Assembly (NCBI GenBank): GCA_023430365.1
Contig: JAEZAS010000272.1
Location: forward strand, 1-7,091
DNA length: 7,091 nt
DNA from: Planctomycetota bacterium
GTDB lineage: Bacteria > Planctomycetota > Planctomycetia > Pirellulales > Pirellulaceae
Reading direction: 5' to 3'
Each line of letters opens with the position of its first letter. Within the stretch, counting starts at the first letter, position 1. Positions 1 through 5,401 of this stretch are shown here, piece by piece. The notes under the pieces are model-generated. The model did not search any database and had not been told where the DNA came from. It saw only the letters and a program-made list of their open reading frames with translations. The position numbers and the translations under genes were made by a program.

Positions 1-717
1 CCGCTGGGCGACCGGAGTCGTGGGGCGACCCGGCATGTGCATCGCCGAGCGTGCCGCAGCCGGCTGGCGAGCGTTGTGCGTCGGGTGATTCGAAGTCGGC
101 ACCGGCTCAGTGTCCCAGTTCTCTTGCAGGATGCTGCCGCCAGAAGGAGCACCGTGATGGATTTCGCCACCGTGTCCACCGCCGCACGAAGTGCAGCCCG
201 GACCGCCGCCGTGGTATCCAACCGCGGCCACGCCGCCGCCGCACGAGCCGCAACCATTGCAGCCGCCGCAGCAGTTGGCGTCGCCATGCTGACCGCCGAG
301 ACGATAGCCGTGAGCGCCCCACCAGAGGCGTCGCAGCAGGCCCGGGCTGCAGCACTGTTGATTCTGCCAATCGCCGCACGAGTTGCAGGGATCGCAGCAA
401 TCCGGCGGATCGCTGACCCATTCACCCCAATAGACTTCGCCGCAGCCGCGGCCGCAGGTTCCATGCATACCCAGGTGGGCTCGCATCATCGGGAGCAGGC
501 CACATTGATAGTAGCCGCCAGCCCCGCAGCAATCGCCGCACTCGTTGCAGTCCCCGCGCCAGACGCGGTCGTAAGCCAAGGCCGGCATGCAAGGATGTCC
601 ACATCCTGGCTCGCAAGCGAGCGGATCTCGGACGACTCCACAGGGGCCGCGGCAGACGCAACCACTTGCCAATAGCAGCGTGAGGCACGCCGCCAATCCA
701 ACGCCCCTGGCCATCAT
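1..717 (-). CDS. Cys/Gly-rich planctomycete lipoprotein, 3' end off the left edge (partial)
   Basis: The minus strand is open from the ATG at 717-715 to the left edge: 239 codons, no stop. The start follows AAAAGGA (732-726) by 8 nt; a second ATG comes immediately after. Residues 1-19 are a lipoprotein signal peptide (short basic start, hydrophobic LAACLTLLLASG) ending in the lipobox ASGC, so Cys20 should be lipidated and the protein membrane-anchored outside the cytoplasm. From Cys20 to residue 179 there are 26 cysteines, many as CC or CxxC (CNECGDCC near 57-64, CCDPCNSC at 107-114, CCGGCNGCGSC at 149-159). The motif WVSDPPDCCDPC (100-111) resembles Cys-rich secreted or lipoproteins I know from Pirellulales. 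After 180 the cysteines stop and the tail is Pro/Ser/His-rich. Function is unknown; disulfide cross-linking or metal binding in the envelope is inference. The gene diverges from scpB. Confidence 0.82.
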   Translation of the reverse strand, partial: MMARGVGLAACLTLLLASGCVCRGPCGVVRDPLACEPGCGHPCMPALAYDRVWRGDCNECGDCCGAGGYYQCGLLPMMRAHLGMHGTCGRGCGEVYWGEWVSDPPDCCDPCNSCGDWQNQQCCSPGLLRRLWWGAHGYRLGGQHGDANCCGGCNGCGSCGGGVAAVGYHGGGPGCTSCGGGHGGEIHHGAPSGGSILQENWDTEPVPTSNHPTHNARQPAAARSAMHMPGRPTTPVAQR

Positions 718-979
718 GATGGAAATCCTTTTCACGTCAGTGAGGCAATCGCTATGCGCTTGCAACCAGCCGGAGACCGGCCGGAAATCAGGCTGTGCTG
801 CTGACTGCATTCGTTTCAAGCAGCCGACGCCGCGAGCGCTGCGCATCCATGCCGCGCTCCGCTCAAGGGCGTCTGTCGAGGAAATATCGGCCGGAGAGAT
901 CGCGGAATCGAGAAATTCGCTACGACCGGCATATTTTGCCGTGATCGGGCAGCGATCGCTCTTGCTGCAGTGGCCACTC

Positions 980-1004
980 CTGGCTGGTTGGTTCAGCCAG
1001 CCAG
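980..1004. repeat. Inverted repeat upstream of scpB promoter (possible operator)
   Basis: CTGGCTGG (980-987) and CCAGCCAG (997-1004) are perfect 8-base inverted repeats around a 9-base spacer. They end six bases before the putative scpB -35 element. That position suits a regulator site better than a terminator, since no gene on either strand ends just upstream and no T-run follows. The regulatory role is inference. Confidence 0.4.
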
Positions 1005-1010
1005 CTGCGC

Positions 1011-1040
1011 TTGTTTCCGCCGGGCAAACGCCTCTATAGT
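1011..1040 (+). promoter_or_regulatory. Putative sigma70-type promoter for scpB, placed for a leaderless mRNA
   Basis: TTGTTT (1011-1016) and TATAGT (1035-1040) are separated by 18 bases. The -10 matches the consensus TATAAT at 5 of 6 positions, the -35 at only 3 of 6. Transcription would start six or seven bases after the -10, at 1046-1047, which is the A of the scpB ATG. No Shine-Dalgarno site precedes that ATG, which fits leaderless initiation. Confidence 0.4.
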
Positions 1041-1046
1041 TCCTGC

Positions 1047-1922
1047 ATGGCCAAGCGTTCGTCCAAATCCAGCAAGCGAGCTCCCGCGACCGAAAGCGAA
1101 GATCAGCCGAAGGTTCGCGTCGTGCGTGAGGAAGAGGAAGCGCCGCAGCGGACCACGCTCAAGGTCGAGGAATCGTTTGGCCTGGAAGAAATCAGCGATC
1201 CGGACGATGCCGGTGTGTCGCTCGAAGAACTGGGCCAGACCTACGCCGCCTTGATGACTCAGGGAGCCGATCCGTACGAGGACCTGCGCTCGGTCGCCGA
1301 GAACGAAACCGCCGGAGACGAAGCGCCCGCCGAGGCCCCCTCGCGGGAAGAGATCCCGCCGCAGGTGCTCCCCGGCAGCGATGAGGATGCCTGCGACATC
1401 ACTCCGCGGAGCATCCTGGAAGCCATTCTTTTTGTTGGGCATCCGGCAAACGAACCCCTCACCAGCCAGCGGATCGCCAGCCTGATGCGCGGGGTGCGGG
1501 CCAGCGAGATTGACGACCTGGTTAGGGAACTGAACGAACAGTACGAAGCGGAAGGCAGCCCCTATTTCATCGAGTCGGTCGGCCCCGGCTACCAACTCTC
1601 GCTGCGCCCCGACTATGCCGCGCTCCGCGACAAGTTTTATGGCCGAGTCCGCGAGGCCCGCCTCTCGCAGTCGACGATCGATGTCCTCGCCATCGTCGCC
1701 TACCACCAGCCGATCAATCAGGACGAAGTCGACCGACTCCGCGGCAAACCGAGCGGTGGTGTCCTGTCGCAACTCGTCCGCCGGGACCTGCTTTCAGTGC
1801 AGCGGCCTCCGGAAAAGAAGGCCAAACCGAAGTACTCGACCACCTCCCGCTTCCTCGACTTGTTCGGGCTCGACTCGATCGAGGACCTCCCCCGCAGCCA
1901 CGAAGCCGACCGAAATCTCTGA
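1047..1922 (+). CDS. scpB: Segregation and condensation protein B (ScpB) with acidic N-terminal extension
   Basis: ScpB is the winged-helix kleisin-associated subunit of the Smc-ScpA-ScpB condensin that compacts and separates chromosomes. The 291-residue protein has its ScpB core at about 118-285. It opens with SILEAILFVGHPANEPLTSQ, continues with SLRPDYAALRDKF, then the hallmark LSQSTIDVLAIVAYHQPINQ (206-225), the Arg-Gly helix DRLRGKPSGGVLSQLVRRDLL and the C-terminal YSTTSRFLDLFGLDSIEDLP. Residues 1-117 are an extra region, basic for the first 11 residues and then strongly acidic and probably disordered; ordinary ScpB proteins are only about 180-200 residues. I chose the ATG at 1047 because the in-frame TTG at 1011 overlaps the likely promoter and adds a non-conserved MFPPGKRLYSSC. 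There is no Shine-Dalgarno site. scpA is not in the window. Confidence 0.93.
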   Translation: MAKRSSKSSKRAPATESEDQPKVRVVREEEEAPQRTTLKVEESFGLEEISDPDDAGVSLEELGQTYAALMTQGADPYEDLRSVAENETAGDEAPAEAPSREEIPPQVLPGSDEDACDITPRSILEAILFVGHPANEPLTSQRIASLMRGVRASEIDDLVRELNEQYEAEGSPYFIESVGPGYQLSLRPDYAALRDKFYGRVREARLSQSTIDVLAIVAYHQPINQDEVDRLRGKPSGGVLSQLVRRDLLSVQRPPEKKAKPKYSTTSRFLDLFGLDSIEDLPRSHEADRNL

Positions 1923-2145
1923 TTAGGCCGGTTTTGCGGTCTTCGGCCCCATGCGACTTTCACCCGCACTAAACGCAAACTCCATCGACGGTTAACTGCA
2001 ATTCAGCCCAAGCTATGCACCCCTCCTTCGGGTGCCTGGGCAAGACGAAAGACATGCTGACGCCTTGCCTCGCCGATATTAAAATGCTGCGATTGCGCGT
2101 CCCCGTGGAAACCACGAGGACTCATCCCCTCGGGGAGCGCAGGCG

Positions 2146-2167
2146 GTCAGGCCAGTGCCTGCCTGAC
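2146..2167. repeat. GTCAGGC/GCCTGAC palindromic element, copy 1
   Basis: GTCAGGC (2146-2152) and GCCTGAC (2161-2167) form a 7-base perfect stem around CAGTGCCT. An alternative shorter stem CAGGC/GCCTG uses the loop. The same arms occur at 5402-5424 and 5480-5502, and partly at 4806-4834, which marks this as a dispersed family rather than a local accident. Confidence 0.6.
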
Positions 2168-2252
2168 GCGCCATCAAGCAACTCATCGCGGCAGTGAACC
2201 TGGAACCAGCCTTAGCAACGCATCCGCCAATACGGCAGCCGAAAACCTACCC

Positions 2253-2299
2253 CGCATTGAATCGCATTTGACCGCCCCCGTGCGGTTGCGAATCATGCG
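2253..2299 (+). promoter_or_regulatory. Three-helix hairpin upstream of rpe
   Basis: CGCAT (2253-2257) pairs with ATGCG (2295-2299), TCGCA (2262-2266) with TGCGA (2287-2291), and ACCGC (2271-2275) with GCGGT (2282-2286), leaving a CCCCGT loop. The helices stack with only small internal loops, giving 15 Watson-Crick pairs. The structure ends 68 bases before the rpe ATG and lacks a T-run, so it is not a standard intrinsic terminator. A leader-RNA role is inference. Confidence 0.4.
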
Positions 2300-2367
2300 A
2301 GCTACGTCACCGGTCTTTGCCAGCACGGAACCGCCAGCGGGCTACAACCCTGATCTGCCGAACACTT

Positions 2368-3060
2368 ATGTCACGTCGACAAACGCTCGACCGCCTTCGC
2401 CAGGCGTCGCCAGTAGTGCTTCCCTCGCTGCTGCTGTGCGATTTCGCCAATCTGGAGCGCGAAGTGCGTCAACTTGAGGAAGCGGGTGCCAAGGCGGTCC
2501 ACCTGGACGTGATGGATGGCCAGTTTGTGCCAAACATCACCTACGGCATGCCCATTGTGGAAGCCGTACGCCGCGTCACGTCGCTGCCCATCGACGTGCA
2601 TCTCATGATTGCCGAGCCCCACCGTTATCTCAAACAGTTCGCCGACGCTGGCGCCGACTGCCTGACCGTGCATGTCGAAGCGGCCGCGAACCCGGCGGAA
2701 ACCCTCGCCGAGATCCACGCGCTCGACGTCGTTGCGGGCATCGCCTTGAACCCCGCCACACCGCTTACTCGTATCCAAGACTGCCTCGACCAGGCAGACA
2801 TGATCCTCGTGATGAGCGTGCCCGCCGGGTTTGGCGGACAGCCGTTCCACGAGGTCGCATTGGACAAATTGAGCGAACTGCGCAAGCAAGTTCGTCCTGA
2901 GGTTTTGCTCGAAGTCGATGGTGGCGTCAGTCACGCTACCATCGCTCGCTGCGCCCAAGCGGGCGCGGAGCTGTTTGTCGTTGGCTCGGCGATCTTTCGC
3001 CAAACCGACTACGCGGCAGCCATTAGCGACTTGGAGTCGCTGGCCTCAGCCAAAACGTAA
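2368..3060 (+). CDS. rpe: Ribulose-phosphate 3-epimerase
   Basis: This cytosolic TIM-barrel enzyme interconverts D-ribulose 5-phosphate and D-xylulose 5-phosphate in the pentose phosphate pathway. The 230-residue length is typical. Visible family motifs are PSLLLCDFANL (19-29), HLDVMDGQFVPN (45-56), VHLM (77-80), LVMSVPAGFGGQPF (147-160), EVDGGV (182-187) and VVGSAIF (204-210). By family knowledge His45, Asp47, His78 and Asp184 are the metal ligands, with Asp47 and Asp184 also serving as acid/base; all are present. The phosphate-side loop reads PAGFGGQ where most homologues have NPGFGGQ. I chose the ATG at 2368 because homology begins just after it; the in-frame TTG at 2317 adds an unrelated Arg/Thr-rich stretch. 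No good Shine-Dalgarno site is visible. The gene leads a plus-strand cluster, with 16 bases to the next gene. Confidence 0.95.
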   Translation: MSRRQTLDRLRQASPVVLPSLLLCDFANLEREVRQLEEAGAKAVHLDVMDGQFVPNITYGMPIVEAVRRVTSLPIDVHLMIAEPHRYLKQFADAGADCLTVHVEAAANPAETLAEIHALDVVAGIALNPATPLTRIQDCLDQADMILVMSVPAGFGGQPFHEVALDKLSELRKQVRPEVLLEVDGGVSHATIARCAQAGAELFVVGSAIFRQTDYAAAISDLESLASAKT

Positions 3061-3076
3061 CCCCCTGTAAGGATAT

Positions 3077-3667
3077 ATGGTCCGCATACTTATCATCCGA
3101 CCTGGCGCCACCGACTTTGACGAACAAGGTCGCATTAAGGGCACGCTCGACCTTCCTCTCAGCGAGGGCGGCAGCGATCAGGTCGTTCGGCTTGTGCAAG
3201 AGCTGCACGAAGTGCCGATTGATTACTTGTACACCTGCCCCACCACCGCGGCTCAGCAGACCGCTGACGCCATCGCCGCCGATCATGGACTCCGGGCTCG
3301 TCGACTCGACGACCTGCAGAACCTCGATCACGGCCTGTGGAGCGGCAAGCGTATTGAAGAGGTTAAGCAGAGTCAGCCGAAGGTGTATCGCCAGCTGCAG
3401 GAACATCCCGAAACCGTCTGCCCGCCCAACGGCGAGCCAGTCGGGGCCGCGATCGACCGCATGCGGCAATTCCTCACGTGGGTGCTCAAAAAGCACCGCG
3501 CGGGAGTCGTCGCCCTGGTGATCCCCGAACCGTGCGCCAGCCTGGCTCGCAGCGTCCTGCAAAACTCCGAATTTGGCGACCTCTGGAAGGCAGAGTGCAA
3601 ATCCGGCGGTTGGCAGGCGATCGAGATCCAATCCGAACTGGCCCCGTTCGCCCTCGGCGCCACCTGA
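3077..3667 (+). CDS. Histidine-phosphatase-fold protein lacking the catalytic residues (pseudo-phosphatase)
   Basis: The 196-residue protein aligns with the phosphoglycerate-mutase/histidine-phosphatase superfamily: beta-strand VRILIIRPGATDFDEQGR (2-19), LPLSEGG (26-32), QQTADAIA (60-67), GLWSG (86-90), PNGEP (117-121) and a C-terminal strand VVALVIP (144-150). The catalytic set is missing. The RHG motif is R8-P9-G10, so the phospho-accepting His is Pro. The Arg before QTA is Ala58, the usual Glu four residues before GxW is Asn82, and the second His motif (SHG) reads PEP at 150-152. The gene is intact, so selection seems to have kept the fold. A non-enzymatic role such as ligand binding or partner regulation is inference. 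It starts 16 bases after rpe, with AAGGA at 3069-3073 only three bases from the ATG, and is probably cotranscribed with rpe and perhaps accD. Confidence 0.8.
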   Translation: MVRILIIRPGATDFDEQGRIKGTLDLPLSEGGSDQVVRLVQELHEVPIDYLYTCPTTAAQQTADAIAADHGLRARRLDDLQNLDHGLWSGKRIEEVKQSQPKVYRQLQEHPETVCPPNGEPVGAAIDRMRQFLTWVLKKHRAGVVALVIPEPCASLARSVLQNSEFGDLWKAECKSGGWQAIEIQSELAPFALGAT

Positions 3668-3720
3668 CCCACTGTCGAGCATCGCCGCGCGGAGCGGGGC
3701 GACCTAGTAGAAACACCGGC

Positions 3721-3725
3721 GGAGG
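3721..3725 (+). promoter_or_regulatory. Shine-Dalgarno site of accD
   Basis: GGAGG lies six bases before the ATG at 3732. It is the best-placed Shine-Dalgarno site on the plus strand of the window and fixes the accD start. Confidence 0.75.
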
Positions 3726-3731
3726 CCTGCC

Positions 3732-4565
3732 ATGTCGATCCTAACTCCGACCACCATGAAACGACCCAAACGTGGCGTGCCTGAGGGCCTTTGGACCAAG
3801 TGCCCCGGCTGCGGCAGCTCCATCTTCCGCAAAGAAGCCGAGAAGCTGCTCAACGTCTGCCCGCAGTGCGAATACCACTTCTACGTCTCCGCGCCCGAGC
3901 GCATCCGGCAGGTCCTCGACGAAGGAACCTTCGAGGAGTGGGACAACCATCTGCGCCCGACCGATCCGCTCGAGTTCGCCGATCAGAAGCCGTATAAGGA
4001 CCGCCTCGTCGCCGAGCAAAAGCGGACCGGCATGAGCGACGCCGCCGTCACCGGGGCCGGCATGATCCGCGCCCGCCGCGTGGCGATCGGCGTGACCGAT
4101 TCGGCCTTCATCATGGGCAGCATGGGCTCGGTCGTCGGCGAACGCCTGGCCCGACTGACCGAGCGGGCGACCGAAGAGAACCTCCCGCTGATCATCATCA
4201 GCGGCTCGGGCGGTGGCGCCCGCATGCACGAGGGCATTCTCTCCCTCATGCAGATGGCCAAGGTCTCGGCCGCACTGGCCCGCTACGACAAAGCGGGCGG
4301 CCTGTTCATCTCGGTCCTCACCAACCCGACGATGGGCGGCGTGGCGGCGAGCTTCGCCTCGCTCGGCGACCTCGTCTTCGCCGAACCAAAAGCCCTGATC
4401 GGCTTCGCCGGCCCGCGTACGATCAAGGCCACGATCCGCCTGGAGCTTCCCAAGGGCTTCCAGACGAGCGAGTTTCTCCTGGAACACGGTTTCGTCGACC
4501 GGATCGTCCCCCGCTCCCGCCTGAAGAGCGAAATCGCCCGCTCGATCGACTACTGCGGCAAGTAA
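3732..4565 (+). CDS. accD: Acetyl-CoA carboxylase carboxyltransferase subunit beta
   Basis: AccD pairs with AccA to move the carboxyl group from biotin-BCCP to acetyl-CoA, making malonyl-CoA for fatty-acid synthesis in the cytosol. The 277 residues are close to the usual length. A four-cysteine zinc ribbon is intact: Cys24-x2-Cys27 and Cys43-x2-Cys46. The crotonase-type carboxyltransferase domain follows, with GSMGSVVGE (129-137), the oxyanion-loop region SGSGGGARMHEG (157-168), LTNPTMGGVAASFA (196-209), GFAGPRTI (224-231) and LPKGFQTSEFLLEHG (239-253). The ATG at 3732 has a good Shine-Dalgarno site. The gap from the preceding gene is 64 bases, so accD may share the rpe transcript or have its own promoter; none is obvious. 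accA is not in the window. Confidence 0.96.
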   Translation: MSILTPTTMKRPKRGVPEGLWTKCPGCGSSIFRKEAEKLLNVCPQCEYHFYVSAPERIRQVLDEGTFEEWDNHLRPTDPLEFADQKPYKDRLVAEQKRTGMSDAAVTGAGMIRARRVAIGVTDSAFIMGSMGSVVGERLARLTERATEENLPLIIISGSGGGARMHEGILSLMQMAKVSAALARYDKAGGLFISVLTNPTMGGVAASFASLGDLVFAEPKALIGFAGPRTIKATIRLELPKGFQTSEFLLEHGFVDRIVPRSRLKSEIARSIDYCGK

Positions 4566-4628
4566 CCGCCCGGCCGAATCGCCAAATCAGGGGCGGGCAC
4601 AGCACTTCGCAGTTTTCGACGTCCCAAG

Positions 4629-4647
4629 CCTCCGGGGCCCCCGGAGG
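4629..4647. repeat. Strong GC hairpin downstream of accD
   Basis: CCTCCGGG (4629-4636) and CCCGGAGG (4640-4647) form a perfect 8-base stem with a GCC loop, 63 bases after the accD stop. No T-run follows, so it is a REP-like stem or mRNA 3'-end stabiliser rather than a textbook terminator. The string GCCTCCGGG recurs in the hairpin at 5339-5359. Two smaller hairpins (CACG/CGTG at 4653-4663 and GGGCG/CGCCC at 4670-4682) follow. Confidence 0.55.
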
Positions 4648-4745
4648 TGAACCACGCTTCGTGTCGGGGGGGCGCTTCGCCCTCGCGACAGGGTTTTACA
4701 ACCCATCTGTCTTGTGGCATTTCGCCACGAAGTCGGCTCCGCGGT

Positions 4746-4773
4746 GGGGCTTCGGGCAATCGAGCCCCGTTTT
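4746..4773 (+). terminator. Possible intrinsic terminator for the accD transcript
   Basis: GGGGCT (4746-4751) pairs with AGCCCC (4763-4768) across an 11-base loop, followed by G and TTTT. The stem is short and lies about 180 bases after accD, so termination strength is doubtful. It sits directly upstream of repeat copy 2. Confidence 0.3.
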
Positions 4774-4805
4774 CGTACAACACCTCTCTGCGCGCCCCGC
4801 ATACT

Positions 4806-4834
4806 GCCTGACCTGCAACGGGTGTCCATCAGGC
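4806..4834. repeat. GTCAGGC-family element, diverged copy
   Basis: GCCTGA (4806-4811) and TCAGGC (4829-4834) are inverted arms. The left part GCCTGACCTGCAACGG (4806-4821) is identical over 16 bases to 5495-5510, so this copy and the one at 5480-5502 share flanking as well as arm sequence. Confidence 0.55.
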
Positions 4835-4898
4835 CGCTTGGCCCCGGCGCTTTCACAACCCCTCTGCACGAACCCTACACACCGGCTGAACAGGGGGC

Positions 4899-4924
4899 AA
4901 ACCGCGCGCTGTGAAAGCGGTTTT
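4899..4924 (+). terminator. Stem-loop with T-run inside the repeat array
   Basis: AAACCGC (4899-4905) and GCGGTTT (4917-4923) form a 7-base stem with an 11-base loop; the T-run to 4924 overlaps the arm. It leads straight into repeat copy 4 (TTTTACAACCC), an arrangement like the stem before copy 2. It may be a weak terminator or part of the repeat unit. Confidence 0.28.
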
Positions 4925-5262
4925 ACAACCCATCGAATCCCTGGGTGTTCAGCGATAAGGCTGGACCTTGCAACAGTTTCCGTCAAATCGCCGTCCTGCC
5001 TTCACAACCCCTCGCGCACGACCCGCCGGAACGCCTGAACAGGGGCCCCTCAACACGTTGAACCACAAAGTTCACAACCCCTCGGCGCGCTCGCTCGGAA
5101 CAGTCCGAAGCCGCGCCAACCGCGGCCGGGCAACCAATCCAAGGCCCGCCCAGCCGCCATTTCACAACCCGTCCACCGAATTGCCAAAGAACCCGCGCGC
5201 AACCAACCGCGCAGCATAAACCGCCCCACGCCCAGAATCCCAGGCGAGGAGTAGTCGCCATT

Positions 5263-5291
5263 AATATATGAACTGTTGACAAGATCGTCAA
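5263..5291 (-). promoter_or_regulatory. Strong sigma70-type promoter reading leftward into the repeat array
   Basis: On the minus strand TTGACG (5291-5286) and TATATT (5268-5263) are separated by exactly 17 bases, each matching consensus at 5 of 6 positions. The start would be near 5256. It lies in an AT-rich island (5261-5292) within GC-rich DNA. No gene with a recognisable product starts downstream; the first feature reached is the repeat array, so the transcript is probably a non-coding RNA. The in-frame ATG at 5261-5259 lies upstream of the predicted start. Confidence 0.5.
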
Positions 5292-5295
5292 TAGT
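5272..5295. promoter_or_regulatory. Dyad overlapping the leftward promoter (candidate operator)
   Basis: ACTGTTGAC (5272-5280) and GTCAATAGT (5287-5295) form a 9-pair dyad with one G-T pair and a 6-base spacer. It covers the -35 element and most of the spacer of the minus-strand promoter, a classical position for a repressor site. No regulator can be named. Confidence 0.4.
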
Positions 5296-5338
5296 GGTCG
5301 GCGCCTACCTTCGAGCATCCATCCCCAAAGGAAAGCAG

Positions 5339-5359
5339 CCGGAGGCGAACCGCCTCCGG
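5339..5359. repeat. Perfect 9-base-pair hairpin (REP-like)
   Basis: CCGGAGGCG (5339-5347) and CGCCTCCGG (5351-5359) flank an AAC loop. It is among the strongest hairpins in the window and shares GCCTCCGGG with the one after accD. It has no T-run and no adjacent gene end. Confidence 0.6.
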
Positions 5360-5401
5360 GCCCGCCCCGCAAGAAGAGCCTCCACCGCGCACAGACAAGT
5401 A

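Larger units (their letters stand above)
718..1046. other. Divergent intergenic region between the lipoprotein gene and scpB
   Basis: These 329 bases separate two divergent starts and hold no convincing ORF. Visible elements are a CGGCA/TGCCG dyad with a 5-base AT loop at 927-941, a perfect 10-base palindrome AGCGATCGCT at 951-960, an 8-base inverted repeat at 980-1004 and a promoter-like pair at 1011-1040. The stretch 927-1040 therefore looks like shared control DNA, but no regulator can be named. I could not find a convincing -35/-10 pair for the leftward lipoprotein gene. Confidence 0.5.
1923..2367. other. Intergenic region scpB-rpe with several potential stem-loops (possible leader or ncRNA)
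   Basis: These 445 bases contain no convincing gene; the 60-codon ORF at 2015-2197 has no family resemblance. The DNA is rich in local dyads: GCCCA/TGGGC outside GCACCC/GGGTGC (2006-2041), CGTGG/CCACG with an AAA loop (2104-2116), the alternative CGAGG/CCTCG (2115-2132), GTCAGGC/GCCTGAC (2146-2167) and a three-helix hairpin (2253-2299). I compared it by eye with RNase P RNA, tmRNA, SRP RNA and B12 or c-di-GMP riboswitches and saw none of their conserved cores. It could be an rpe leader, a separate small RNA, or simply degenerate palindromic repeats. Confidence 0.35.
4691..5178 (-). repeat. Array of seven degenerate TTYACAACCC repeats at 70-90 base spacing
   Basis: Copies, given by the A of ACAAC on the plus strand: 4698, 4777 (degenerate), 4855, 4925, 5004, 5074 and 5164. 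Spacings are 79, 78, 70, 79, 70 and 90. There are two subtypes. Copies 1 and 4 share the 16-mer GGTTTTACAACCCATC (4692-4707, 4919-4934). Copies 3, 5 and 6 share TTCACAACCCCTC, and copy 7 differs by one base. Copies 3 and 5 also share CTGAACAGGGG at the same offset (4886-4896, 5035-5045), so at least these 70-base units are related beyond the core. Copy 4 carries that motif inverted (TGTTCAG, 4946-4952). I give the strand as minus because a promoter at 5263-5291 would transcribe the array leftward, where the core reads GGGTTGTRAA. Function is unknown. Confidence 0.7.

Noticed and set aside
37..675. 212-codon plus-strand ORF (Ala/Arg-rich)
   Set aside because: It is the antisense shadow of the Cys-rich lipoprotein frame, which has a ribosome site, signal peptide and family motifs; the plus frame is low-complexity with no recognisable domain.
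1926..1948. Terminator after scpB (GGCCG/CGGCC)
   Set aside because: Only five pairs across a 13-base loop and no T-run follows.
2317..2367. Upstream TTG start for rpe
   Set aside because: The added 17 residues do not resemble the family, and the ATG at 2368 is followed directly by conserved sequence.
3741..4487. 248-codon minus-strand ORF
   Set aside because: Antisense shadow of accD, produced by its GC-rich codon use.
4696..4986. 96-codon minus-strand ORF with TTG start
   Set aside because: It lies wholly within the repeat array, has no clear ribosome site and no recognised family; unit spacings such as 79 and 70 do not keep frame.
4691..5178. CRISPR array
   Set aside because: The shared core is only 10-16 bases, repeats are degenerate, spacers are 54-80 bases and uneven, and no cas genes are nearby.
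4691..5178. Integron attC array or replication-origin iterons
   Set aside because: Cores lack the GTTRRRY/RYYYAAC pair of attC, there are no cassette genes, and no DnaA boxes or replication-initiator gene are visible.
5276..5311. Rightward promoter starting with TTGACA at 5276
   Set aside because: The nearest -10-like sequence (TACCTT, 5306-5311) is 24 bases away, too far, and no plus-strand gene follows.
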